DNA from: Mycobacterium sp. ACS4054
Lineage (GTDB): Bacteria; Actinomycetota; Actinomycetes; Mycobacteriales; Mycobacteriaceae
Direction: 5' to 3'
Length of the DNA: 64,000 nt
NCBI RefSeq assembly: GCF_001667275.1
Contig: NZ_LZHV01000060.1
Span: 1 to 64,000, forward strand
Shown: in pieces, positions 50,656 through 58,596 of the stretch
Layout of the letters: the number at the start of each line of letters is the position of its first letter
Position numbering within the stretch: position 1 is the first letter of the stretch
The notes under the pieces: model-generated
Told to the model about the DNA's origin: nothing
The model's database searches: none
The model's input: only the letters and a program-made list of their open reading frames with translations
Position numbers and translations under genes: made by a program

Positions 50656-52845
50656 GTGATGAGCAATGATCGCAGGGTGACTGAAACCGAAGCCGAGGCG
50701 CGCCCCGACGAGAATTTGTGGCATCCAGACTCGGCCGTGGCGGCACCGCCCGCCGCGACGCCGTCCGCCATCACCGACCTGCCGGAAGACCGCTACCTCA
50801 ACCGGGAACTGAGCTGGCTGGACTTCAACGCCCGCGTGCTGGCGCTGGCCGCCGACAATTCGTTGGCCCTGCTGGAACGAGCCAAGTTCCTGGCCATCTT
50901 CGCCTCCAACCTCGACGAGTTCTACATGGTCCGCGTCGCCGGTCTCAAGCGCCGCGACGAGATGGGGCTGTCGGTTCGCTCGGCCGACGGCCTGACGCCG
51001 CGCGAGCAACTGGCCCTCATCGGCGAGCAGACCCAACGCATCGCGACCCGGCACGCGCGGGTGTTCCTCGATTCGGTGCGCCCGGCGCTCGCCGAGGAAG
51101 GCATACATATAGTCACGTGGGCCGATTTGGACCAGGGTGAGCGCGACGAACTGTCGACCTATTTCCACGATCAGGTCTTCCCCGTGCTGACTCCCCTCGC
51201 CGTCGACCCCGCCCACCCCTTCCCCTTCGTCAGCGGCCTGAGCCTGAACCTGGCGGTGATGGTGCGCCAACCCGAGGACGGCGGCCAGCACTTCGCGCGG
51301 GTGAAGGTGCCCAACAACGTCGATCGCTTCGTCGAATTGGGCGCCCGCGGCCATACGGACGAGGCCGAGGGGTCCGGGATAATCCGCTACCTACCAATGG
51401 AAGAGCTGATCGCGGCCTTCCTGCCGGTGCTGTTCCCGGGCATGGAGATCGTTCAGCATCACGCTTTCCGCATCACCCGCAACGCGGACTACGAGGTCGA
51501 AGAGGACCGCGACGAAGACCTGCTGCAAGCCCTGGAACGGGAATTGGCGCGCAGGCGATTCGGGTCCCCGGTGCGACTCGAGGTCGCCGACGACATGACC
51601 GAGAGCATGCTGGAATTGCTGCTGCGCGAACTCGACGTGAATCCGGGCGACGTCATCGAGGTGCCCGGCCTGCTGGACCTGTCGTCGTTGTGGCAGGTCT
51701 ACAGCGTAGACCGACCGGCGCTCAAAGACCCGGCTTTCGTACCCGCCACCAGCCCCGCATTCGTCGATCGCGAGACGCCCAGGAGCATCTTCGCGACGCT
51801 GCGCGAAGGCGATGTGCTGCTTCATCATCCGTACGAATCGTTCTCCACCAGCGTGCAGCGATTCATCGAGCAGGCCGCGGCCGATCCGAATGTGCTGGCG
51901 ATCAAGCAGACGCTGTACCGCACATCCGGCGATTCGCCGATCGTTCGGGCGCTCATCGCCGCCGCCGAGGCGGGCAAGCAGGTGGTGGCGCTCGTGGAGA
52001 TCAAGGCGCGCTTCGACGAGCAGGCCAACATTCGCTGGGCGCGAACGCTGGAGCAGGCGGGCGTGCACGTCGTCTACGGCTACGTCGGGCTCAAGACGCA
52101 CTGCAAGACCTGCCTGGTGGTGCGCCGCGAGGGTTCGGCGATTCGCCGTTATTGCCATATCGGAACCGGCAATTACAACGGCAAGACGGCGCGACTGTAC
52201 GAGGACGTCGGGCTCTTGACGGCGTCGCCCGAGATCGGCGCGGACCTGACCGACCTGTTCAATTCGCTGACGGGCTACTCGCGCAAGGTCTCCTACCGCA
52301 ATCTTCTGGTGGCCCCGCACGGAATTCGCACCGGCATCATCGAACGCGTCGAGCGCGAGATCGCCGCCCACCGCGAACACGGCAACGGGCGGATCCGGCT
52401 GAAGATGAACGCCCTCGTCGACGAGCAGGTCATCGACGCGCTGTATCGCGCGTCGATGGCGGACGTGCGGGTGGAGGTGGTGGTGCGCGGCATCTGCGCG
52501 CTGCGCCCCGGCGCCGAAGAATTCTCCGAGAACATCGCGGTCCGTTCGATCCTCGGTCGCTTCCTGGAGCATTCGCGCATCATGCATTTCAATCGCATCA
52601 ACGAGTTCTGGATCGGCAGCGCCGACATGATGCACCGCAACCTCGACCGGCGCGTCGAGGCGTTGGTTCAGGTCAAGGATCCGCGGCTGACCTCATACCT
52701 GGACGACCTGTTCGAGTCCGCGCTGGATCCGTCCACCCGCTGCTGGGAGCTGGGGTCCGACGGGCAGTGGATCGCGTCGCCGCAGGAGGGCCACACCGTG
52801 CGCGATCACCAAGTGTCGTTGATGGAGCGGCACCGCAGTCCGTAA
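50656..52845 (+). CDS. ppk: Polyphosphate kinase 1
   Basis: PPK1 reversibly makes polyphosphate from ATP. It is 729 aa (742 in M. tuberculosis). The N-terminal NRELSWLDFNARVL, the autophosphorylated histidine region RRYCHIGTGNYNGKTARLY and the second conserved histidine (VGLKTHCKT) are intact. The start reads GTG-ATG; GTG 50656 follows the M. tuberculosis pattern (VMSNDR), and ATG 50659 is nearly equivalent. fbiD, ppk and mutT1 run in the same direction. Confidence 0.97.
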   Translation: MMSNDRRVTETEAEARPDENLWHPDSAVAAPPAATPSAITDLPEDRYLNRELSWLDFNARVLALAADNSLALLERAKFLAIFASNLDEFYMVRVAGLKRRDEMGLSVRSADGLTPREQLALIGEQTQRIATRHARVFLDSVRPALAEEGIHIVTWADLDQGERDELSTYFHDQVFPVLTPLAVDPAHPFPFVSGLSLNLAVMVRQPEDGGQHFARVKVPNNVDRFVELGARGHTDEAEGSGIIRYLPMEELIAAFLPVLFPGMEIVQHHAFRITRNADYEVEEDRDEDLLQALERELARRRFGSPVRLEVADDMTESMLELLLRELDVNPGDVIEVPGLLDLSSLWQVYSVDRPALKDPAFVPATSPAFVDRETPRSIFATLREGDVLLHHPYESFSTSVQRFIEQAAADPNVLAIKQTLYRTSGDSPIVRALIAAAEAGKQVVALVEIKARFDEQANIRWARTLEQAGVHVVYGYVGLKTHCKTCLVVRREGSAIRRYCHIGTGNYNGKTARLYEDVGLLTASPEIGADLTDLFNSLTGYSRKVSYRNLLVAPHGIRTGIIERVEREIAAHREHGNGRIRLKMNALVDEQVIDALYRASMADVRVEVVVRGICALRPGAEEFSENIAVRSILGRFLEHSRIMHFNRINEFWIGSADMMHRNLDRRVEALVQVKDPRLTSYLDDLFESALDPSTRCWELGSDGQWIASPQEGHTVRDHQVSLMERHRSP

Positions 52846-52921
52846 CCCCCTGTGCGGTGATTTACGGTTGTTCTCCGGCCGCACCGCGCGGCCCCGACCG
52901 AATTGACCTGCAGGAGTTGAT

Positions 52922-53851
52922 TTGCCGACCAAGAGCTCGCGTTCGGGAAGCCGGATCGTGCACGCCGCCGGAGCGGTGCTGTGGCGACCGACCGATTCGG
53001 CCAACCCCGGCCTCGAGATCGCGGTGATCCACCGCCCCCGCTATGACGACTGGTCGCTGCCGAAGGGAAAGGTGGACCCCGGCGAGACAGCGCCCGTCGC
53101 CGCGGTGCGGGAAGTGTGCGAGGAGACGGGGCAGCACGCCATCCTGGGCAGGCGGCTCGACATGGTGAGCTACCCGATCGAGGCGGGCGTCAAAAAGGTG
53201 TACTACTGGGCTGCGCGCAGCACCGGCGGTGAGTTCACCCCCGGCAACGAGGTCGACGAATTGGTGTGGGTCCCGATAACCGACGCGTTGAAAATGCTCA
53301 GCTATTCTCACGATCGAAAGATGTTGCGTCACTTCACAAAACATCCCGCCGACACGCACTCCGTGGTGGTGGTGCGGCACGGCACGGCCGGCCGGAAGTC
53401 CCGCTTCAAGGGCGACGACACCCAGCGACCGCTGGACAAACGGGGACGCGCCCAGGCGGAGGCGCTGGTTCCGCAGCTGCTGGCCTTCGGCGCCACCGAC
53501 GTGTACGCCGCCGACCGGCTGCGCTGCCACCAGACGGTGGAACCGCTGGCCGAGGAGTTGGGCGTGACCGTGCACAACGAGCCGACCCTCACCGAGGAGT
53601 CCTACGCCAAAAGCCCCAAACGTGCCCGGCGTCGGGTCCTCGACATCGCCGGGCAGCAAGGCACACCGGTCATTTGCACACAGGGCAAGGTGATTCCCGA
53701 CTTGATCGCGTGGTGGTGTGAACGGGACGGTGTCCGCCCGGACAAGTCACGCAACCACAAGGGCAGCACCTGGGTGCTGTCGCTGTCGGGCGGCAAGATG
53801 GTGGCGGCCGACCACATCGGCGGCGCGCTGGCCGCCAACGTGCGGGCATAA
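52922..53851 (+). CDS. mutT1: MutT1, Nudix hydrolase with phosphatase domain
   Basis: This two-domain sanitation enzyme removes 8-oxo-GTP, 8-oxo-dGTP and diadenosine polyphosphates. It is 309 aa. The Nudix box is GKVDPGETAPVAAVREVCEE followed by TG. The C-terminal histidine-phosphatase domain shows VVVRHGTAG with the catalytic His. The start is TTG 52922, supported by AGGAG about five bases upstream; the M. tuberculosis protein also begins at a non-ATG codon as I recall. It ends just before a strong bidirectional terminator. Confidence 0.95.
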   Translation: MPTKSSRSGSRIVHAAGAVLWRPTDSANPGLEIAVIHRPRYDDWSLPKGKVDPGETAPVAAVREVCEETGQHAILGRRLDMVSYPIEAGVKKVYYWAARSTGGEFTPGNEVDELVWVPITDALKMLSYSHDRKMLRHFTKHPADTHSVVVVRHGTAGRKSRFKGDDTQRPLDKRGRAQAEALVPQLLAFGATDVYAADRLRCHQTVEPLAEELGVTVHNEPTLTEESYAKSPKRARRRVLDIAGQQGTPVICTQGKVIPDLIAWWCERDGVRPDKSRNHKGSTWVLSLSGGKMVAADHIGGALAANVRA

Positions 53852-53852
53852 C

Positions 53853-53901
53853 ACGCGAATACCCTTCGGGTGCATCGCTGCGACCCGAAGGGTATTCGCG
53901 T
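53853..53901. terminator. Bidirectional hairpin terminator between mutT1 and hupB
   Basis: Perfect 19-base arms (53853-53871 and 53883-53901; the left arm begins acgcgaatacccttcgggt) surround an 11-base loop. The hairpin starts 2 bp after the mutT1 stop and lies 16 bp beyond the hupB stop, so it can serve both convergent genes. Only a short T run follows on the mutT1 side, as is usual in mycobacteria. Confidence 0.9.
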
Positions 53902-53916
53902 TTGATCTACTGCCGC

Positions 53917-54522
53917 CTAGCGGCGACCGCGACGCGCGGCGGCCTTCTTGGCCGGAGCCTTCTTTGCGGCGGTCTTCTTGGCCGGAGCCTTGGTTGCGGC
54001 CTTCTTGGCCGGAGCCTTGCGGGCCGGAGCCTTCTTGGCGACGGTCTTCTTGGCCGGAGCCTTCTTGGCGACGGTCTTCTTGGCCGGAGCCTTCTTGGCG
54101 GGAGCCTTCTTCGCCGCGGCCTTCTTGGCCGGGGCCTTCTTCGCCGCGGCCTTCTTGGCGGGGGCCTTCTTGGCAGCGGTCTTCTTGGCCGCGCCGCTTG
54201 AAACTACACCACGCTTCACTGCAGGTCCTTCCGACGGGAGACGCTGTGCGCCAGAGACAACCGCTTTAAATTGAGCACCGGGACGGAACGCCGGGACGGA
54301 GGTCGGCTTCACCTTCACCGTCTCGCCCGTACGCGGGTTGCGGGCCACCCGGGCCGCGCGACGCCGTTGCTCGAAAACACCGAACCCGGTAATGGTCACG
54401 CTGTCGCCCTTGTGCACCGCGCGCACAATCGTGTCGACGACGTTCTCGACGGCAGCGGTCGCCTGCCGTCGGTCGGTGTTCAATTTCTGTGTGAGCACAT
54501 CAATGAGCTCTGCCTTATTCAT
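53917..54522 (-). CDS. hupB: DNA-binding protein HU (HupB) with Lys/Ala/Pro-rich tail
   Basis: This nucleoid-associated protein is 201 aa. Residues 1-90 are a standard HU fold (MNKAELIDVLTQKL; the DNA-binding arm RNPRTGETVKVKPTSVPAFRPG). From about residue 108 the sequence is a run of KKAPAKKAA/TV-type repeats resembling histone H1, ending ARRGRR. This tail is characteristic of actinobacterial HupB and binds DNA and RNA; its repeat number varies among species. The 211-bp gap upstream, between hupB and leuD, holds its promoter, which I could not pin down. Confidence 0.96.
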   Translation of the reverse strand: MNKAELIDVLTQKLNTDRRQATAAVENVVDTIVRAVHKGDSVTITGFGVFEQRRRAARVARNPRTGETVKVKPTSVPAFRPGAQFKAVVSGAQRLPSEGPAVKRGVVSSGAAKKTAAKKAPAKKAAAKKAPAKKAAAKKAPAKKAPAKKTVAKKAPAKKTVAKKAPARKAPAKKAATKAPAKKTAAKKAPAKKAAARRGRR

Positions 54523-54733
54523 CCAATCCCTCCGACGCTAGTGGTCCTCGATTTGAACCGACTAGTGCACACGGTAAACCCTCACCCAGCAAATTTCCAA
54601 GAGCCACGCGCAATTTCAGGGTCGGGCATTGCGAAGTTTTCGCAATCCGGTTGCCGCCCTTGACCGGTGGCGGAGTTGGAAATCGGCCCGGTTAGTTAGG
54701 TGGGCGAGAAAAAATTCCGGCCTTCTCGACCGT

Positions 54734-55330
54734 TCAGGGAGCGGGCAGAGTGCGCGGTTTCCACTGCGGGTACGCGGCTTCGTATGACTCGATTTTGTCG
54801 AGTTTTCGCAGCGTAAGGGCTATATCGTCGAGCCCTTCCAACAGTCGCCAGGCGGTGTGGTCGTCAATCTTGAACGGCAGCACCGTCGTTCCCGCCGTGA
54901 TATTTCGATCTTGAAGATTGGCAGTGATTTCCAGTCCCGGGCTCTGCTCGATCAGCTTCCAAAGTAGTTCCACGCCGTCTTGGGAAACTTCGGCGGCCAA
55001 CAGGCCCGCCTTGCCGGCGTTGCCCCGGAAGATGTCACCGAACCGAGACGAGATGACCACCCGGAAGCCGTAGTCCATCAGCGCCCACACCGCGTGCTCG
55101 CGCGACGACCCGGTCCCGAAATCGGGTCCGGCAACGAGGACCGACCCCCGGTCAAAGGGGCTGAGGTTAAGCACGAATGAGGGATCCGAGCGCCAGCTCG
55201 CGAACAAACCGTCCTCGAAACCGGTTCGGGTGACGCGCTTCAAATACACCGCCGGAATGATCTGATCGGTGTCGATATTGGACCGCCGCAACGGCACACC
55301 GATGCCGGTGTGGGTGGTGAATGCTTCCAT
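54734..55330 (-). CDS. leuD: 3-isopropylmalate dehydratase small subunit
   Basis: LeuD is the small subunit of isopropylmalate isomerase in leucine synthesis. It is 198 aa. The N-terminal TGIGVPLRRSNIDTDQIIPAVYLK and the swivel-domain motif GPDFGTGSSREHAVWAL, which binds substrate, are canonical. It lies 25 bp after leuC on the same strand, and the two products form the active enzyme. Confidence 0.97.
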   Translation of the reverse strand: MEAFTTHTGIGVPLRRSNIDTDQIIPAVYLKRVTRTGFEDGLFASWRSDPSFVLNLSPFDRGSVLVAGPDFGTGSSREHAVWALMDYGFRVVISSRFGDIFRGNAGKAGLLAAEVSQDGVELLWKLIEQSPGLEITANLQDRNITAGTTVLPFKIDDHTAWRLLEGLDDIALTLRKLDKIESYEAAYPQWKPRTLPAP

Positions 55331-55355
55331 GCTGATGCCTTCTTACTCGATTGGG

Positions 55356-56771
55356 TCAGTTCAAATCGGCCGGGGCGGACAGGGTGCCGCGAACTGCTGT
55401 CGCGGCGGCAACCGCCGGAGACACCAAATGCGTGCGGCCGCCTTTCCCCTGGCGCCCTTCGAAGTTGCGGTTGGACGTCGCCGCGCACCGTTCCCCCGGC
55501 GCCAGCTGATCCGGATTCATCCCGAGGCACATCGAGCAGCCGGCCTGTCGCCATTCGGCGCCCGCTGCGGTGAAAACCTCGCCCAGCCCTTCGGCTTCGG
55601 CCTGGGCGCGCACCCGCATGGAGCCGGGCACCACGAGCATCCGCACCCCCGGGGCCAGCTTGCGGCCGCGCAGCACATCCGCGACGACCCGCAAATCTTC
55701 GATACGACCGTTGGTACAAGAGCCGACGAACACGGTGTCGACCGCGATGTCGCGCATCGGAGTACCCGGTCGAAGGTCCATGTAAGCCAACGCTTTCTCG
55801 GCGGCCTGCCGCTCGGCGTCGCCGGTCATCAGCTCCGGGTCGGGCACGGCCGCGGCCAGCGGCACGCCCTGCCCCGGGTTCGTTCCCCACGTCACGAACG
55901 GGCTCAACGATGTCGCGTCGAGATGGACCTCGGTGTCGAAGACGGCACCGAGGTCGGTGTGCAGCTCCCGCCAATAGCGCATCGCCGCGTCCCACTGCGC
56001 GCCCTGCGGCGCGTGCGGCTTGTCGCGCAGGAATTCGAAGGTGGTGGCGTCCGGGGCCACCATGCCCGCGCGGGCGCCGGCCTCGATGCTCATGTTGCAG
56101 ATCGTCATCCGGCCTTCCATCGACAGCGATTCGATGGCGCCGCCGCGGTATTCGATCACGTGCCCCTGCCCGCCGCCGGTGCCGATCTTGGCGATCAACG
56201 CGAGGATGATGTCCTTGGCCGTCACACCGGCGGGCAATTCCCCGTCGACGTTGACCGCCATCGTCTTGAACGGCCGCAGCGGCAACGTCTGGGTCGCCAG
56301 CACGTGCTCGACCTCCGAGGTGCCGATGCCCATCGCCAGCGCGCCGAAGGCGCCGTGCGTCGAGGTGTGACTGTCCCCACACACCACCGTCATTCCCGGT
56401 TGGGTCAGACCGAGCTGCGGCCCGACGACATGCACGATGCCCTGCTCGATATTGCCCATCGGATAGAGGCGAACGCCGAATTCGGCGCAGTTGCGGCGCA
56501 ACGTCTCGACCTGGGTCCGCGACACCGGGTCGGCGATCGGCCTGTCGATGTCGACGGTCGGCACGTTGTGGTCCTCGGTGGCCAGTGTCAGGTCGGGGCG
56601 CCGCACTCCCCGGCCGGCCAGGCGCAGCCCGTCGAAAGCCTGCGGGCTGGTGACCTCGTGCACCAGATGCAGATCGATGTAGATGAGGTCTGGCGCGTCA
56701 GCCTCTCCTTTGTCCACAACGTGGTCCTCCCACACCTTTTCGGCCAGGGTGCGCGGCTTGCCGGATCCCAT
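55356..56771 (-). CDS. leuC: 3-isopropylmalate dehydratase large subunit
   Basis: LeuC carries the [4Fe-4S] cluster of isopropylmalate isomerase, an aconitase-family enzyme. It is 471 aa. Cluster ligands are visible in GSCTNGR and in CSMCLGMNPD. GDSHTSTHGAFGALAMGIGTSEVEHVLA is unchanged from the family. It is the first gene of leuCD and diverges from the IclR regulator with an 86-bp gap, an arrangement shared with other actinobacteria in which that regulator controls leuCD. Confidence 0.98.
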   Translation of the reverse strand: MGSGKPRTLAEKVWEDHVVDKGEADAPDLIYIDLHLVHEVTSPQAFDGLRLAGRGVRRPDLTLATEDHNVPTVDIDRPIADPVSRTQVETLRRNCAEFGVRLYPMGNIEQGIVHVVGPQLGLTQPGMTVVCGDSHTSTHGAFGALAMGIGTSEVEHVLATQTLPLRPFKTMAVNVDGELPAGVTAKDIILALIAKIGTGGGQGHVIEYRGGAIESLSMEGRMTICNMSIEAGARAGMVAPDATTFEFLRDKPHAPQGAQWDAAMRYWRELHTDLGAVFDTEVHLDATSLSPFVTWGTNPGQGVPLAAAVPDPELMTGDAERQAAEKALAYMDLRPGTPMRDIAVDTVFVGSCTNGRIEDLRVVADVLRGRKLAPGVRMLVVPGSMRVRAQAEAEGLGEVFTAAGAEWRQAGCSMCLGMNPDQLAPGERCAATSNRNFEGRQGKGGRTHLVSPAVAAATAVRGTLSAPADLN

Positions 56772-56828
56772 CGCGAATTCGCCTCGATTCCCTCACGCGC
56801 GGCTCGCCGATCGACCATGGGCTGTGAT

Positions 56829-56857
56829 CTCAGAATGCGAGACGCTAGTATCTTCTT
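56829..56857 (+). promoter_or_regulatory. leuC/IclR divergent control region
   Basis: TCTC and GAGA form an inverted repeat within ATCTCAGAATGCGAGAC (about 56827-56843), a possible operator for the IclR protein. TAGTAT at 56846-56851 fits a -10 box whose start site would fall at the GTG at 56858, giving a leaderless message. Both are inferred by eye. Confidence 0.4.
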
Positions 56858-57559
56858 GTGAGACAGCATAGCGGCATCGGCGTCCTCGACAAAGCCGTGG
56901 GCCTGCTGCACACGATCGCCCAATCCCCCTGCGGATTGGCCGAACTGTGCGAGCGCACCGGGCTGCCCCGGGCCACGGCGTATCGGCTGGCCGCCGCACT
57001 CGAAGTCCATCGCCTGCTGGCCCGCGACGACGAAGGGCGGTGGCGGCTCGGGCCGGCCGTCAGCGAGCTCGCCGCTCACGTCAACGATCCGCTGCTGGCC
57101 GCCAGCGCCGGGGTGCTTCCCCTGTTGCGCGAGACCACCGGGGAGAGCGTGCAGCTCTACCGCCGGGAGGGCACCGCCCGGGTGTGTGTGGCGGCCCTGG
57201 AACCCGCTGCGGGCCTTCGCGATACGGTCCCGGTCGGGGCGCGGTTGCCGATGACGGCGGGCTCGGGCGCCAAGGTGCTGCTGGCCCACAGCGACGCGGC
57301 GACCCAGAAGGCGGTGCTCCCGACGGCCAAGTTCACCGAGCGCACGCTGGCCGAGGTGCGGCGACGCGGCTGGGCGCAAAGCGTGGCCGAGCGTGAGCCC
57401 GGAGTCGCGAGCGTCTCGGTTCCCGTGCGCGACAGCCGCGGTGCCGTCGTCGCGGCCATCTCGGTGTCGGGACCGGTCGACCGGATCGGCCGTCGGCCCG
57501 GCGCACGCTGGGCCGCCGATCTGTTGTCGGCCGCCGAGGCGCTGACGCGGCGGCTGTAG
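56858..57559 (+). CDS. IclR-family transcriptional regulator (leuCD regulator type)
   Basis: This 233-aa IclR-family protein matches Rv2989. Residues about 1-65 form the winged helix (LDKAVGLLHTIAQ, LAELCERTGLPRATAYRLAAAL). The rest is the ligand-binding domain with GESVQLYRREG and VPVGARLPMTAGSGAKVLLA. Homologs next to leuCD in Corynebacterium (LtbR) and Streptomyces (NdgR/AreB) control leucine and related biosynthesis, so the same is likely here. The GTG start has no leader with a ribosome site, consistent with leaderless translation. Confidence 0.9.
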   Translation: MRQHSGIGVLDKAVGLLHTIAQSPCGLAELCERTGLPRATAYRLAAALEVHRLLARDDEGRWRLGPAVSELAAHVNDPLLAASAGVLPLLRETTGESVQLYRREGTARVCVAALEPAAGLRDTVPVGARLPMTAGSGAKVLLAHSDAATQKAVLPTAKFTERTLAEVRRRGWAQSVAEREPGVASVSVPVRDSRGAVVAAISVSGPVDRIGRRPGARWAADLLSAAEALTRRL

Positions 57560-57565
57560 GGCCGA

Positions 57566-57685
57566 GTCGAGTGTGCATCGATGGCGCCGCGGGTGTGACT
57601 ACGGCGGTGAAATCGCCAAAATCCCGCCGCACACGCACACCCGATGCCGTCGGCGCACACTGAACGCCACCGGTGCACACGCGAC
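57566..57685. repeat. Nested palindromic element with GTGTGC motifs
   Basis: The outer arms 57566-57586 and 57665-57685 are inverted repeats matching at about 18 of 21 positions (left arm gtcgagtgtgcatcgatggc). An inner imperfect pair is GGTGTG 57592-57597 with CACACC 57636-57641, and GGCGG 57603-57607 with CCGCC 57624-57628. The element fills the gap between the IclR gene and the FDOR gene. It may be a dispersed palindromic repeat; no second copy is in this window. Confidence 0.65.
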
Positions 57686-57711
57686 GAACTTGTCCTGACA
57701 GACTGACCGCC

Positions 57712-58224
57712 ATGGGAACGAATCAGCGCGCGAGCATCGTCATGTCCCCGGACGAAATCGCGGACTTCGTCGACAAGAGCCGCACCGGGACGCTGGCCAC
57801 CATCGGCCCCGACGGTCAGCCGCATCTGACCGCGATGTGGTACGCCGTCGTCGACGGCGAAATCTGGCTGGAGACCAAGGCCAAGTCGCAGAAGGCGGTC
57901 AACCTCAACCGGGATCCGCGGGTGAGCTTCCTGATCGAGGACGGGCACACCTACGACACGCTGCGCGGGGTGTCGTTCGAGGGCGTCGCGGAGATCGTCG
58001 ACGATCCGGACGTAGCGCACCGGGTCGGGGTCAGCGTCTGGGAGCGCTACACGGGCCCCTACACCGACGACATGAAGCCCTTCGTGGAGCAGATGATGAA
58101 CAAGCGCGTCTGCGTGCGCATCGTGGCCCAGCGCGCCCGCTCGTGGGACCACCGCAAACTCGGGCTGCCGGCCATGCCGGTGGGCGGCTCCACGGCACCG
58201 GCTGTGTTAGGAACCGGTCAATAA
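57712..58224 (+). CDS. FDOR/PPOX-family split beta-barrel protein (Rv2991 type)
   Basis: This 170-aa protein belongs to the pyridoxamine oxidase-like/F420-dependent reductase superfamily. TGTLATIGPDGQPHLTAMWYAVVDGEIWL and RDPRVSFLIEDG are the typical strand-turn patterns of the cofactor pocket. Rv2991 homologs are placed among F420-binding FDOR-B proteins, but the substrate is unknown. ATG 57712 gives the domain start; the earlier in-frame codon at 57673 lies in the palindromic element. Two tRNA genes on the opposite strand follow. Confidence 0.85.
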   Translation: MGTNQRASIVMSPDEIADFVDKSRTGTLATIGPDGQPHLTAMWYAVVDGEIWLETKAKSQKAVNLNRDPRVSFLIEDGHTYDTLRGVSFEGVAEIVDDPDVAHRVGVSVWERYTGPYTDDMKPFVEQMMNKRVCVRIVAQRARSWDHRKLGLPAMPVGGSTAPAVLGTGQ

Positions 58225-58229
58225 TTTTG

Positions 58230-58302
58230 TAGCCCCGATGGGATTCGAACCCACGCTACCGCCGTGAGAGGGCGGCGTCCTAGGCCGCTAGACGACGGGG
58301 CC
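58230..58302 (-). tRNA. tRNA-Glu (CTC)
   Basis: On the minus strand, GGCCCCG pairs with CGGGGCT as the 7-bp acceptor stem (a G-U first pair). The anticodon stem CCGCC/GGCGG encloses the loop CTCTCAC with anticodon CTC, and the T-arm contains GGGTTCGAATCCC. The discriminator is A, and the CCA end is not encoded. It is 73 nt. Confidence 0.95.
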
Positions 58303-58386
58303 AAGAAACGATCCAGAGACGATCCGGAGTGCCAGCATAGCTCACACCCGGTAGCCCACCTAATCGCTTGAGGTGGCGAGATTTTG

Positions 58387-58458
58387 CTGGGGTACCAGGA
58401 CTCGAACCTAGAATGGCTGAACCAGAATCAGCTGTGTTGCCAATTACACCATACCCCA
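58387..58458 (-). tRNA. tRNA-Gln (CTG)
   Basis: On the minus strand the acceptor stem is TGGGGTA/TACCCCA with discriminator G. The anticodon stem GCTGA/TCAGC holds the loop TTCTGGT with anticodon CTG. The T-arm contains AGGTTCGAGTCCT. CCA is not encoded. It is 72 nt and lies 84 bp upstream of tRNA-Glu in the direction of transcription. Confidence 0.95.
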
Positions 58459-58596
58459 TTGGCTGCCTAAAACCGCTGGTCAGCGAGCCTTTTCACCCTG
58501 CTCGGGAGACCGCCGCTGCCCGCCGTTGTCGGCCTTTGTAAACCGCAGAGCAGACTACCAAAGACTCGGCACACAATCCGCACGCGAGGTCTTCGC

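Noticed and set aside
53930..54200. Tandem DNA repeat within hupB as a separate element
   Set aside because: The periodicity comes from the KKAPAKKA protein repeats that are normal for actinobacterial HupB.
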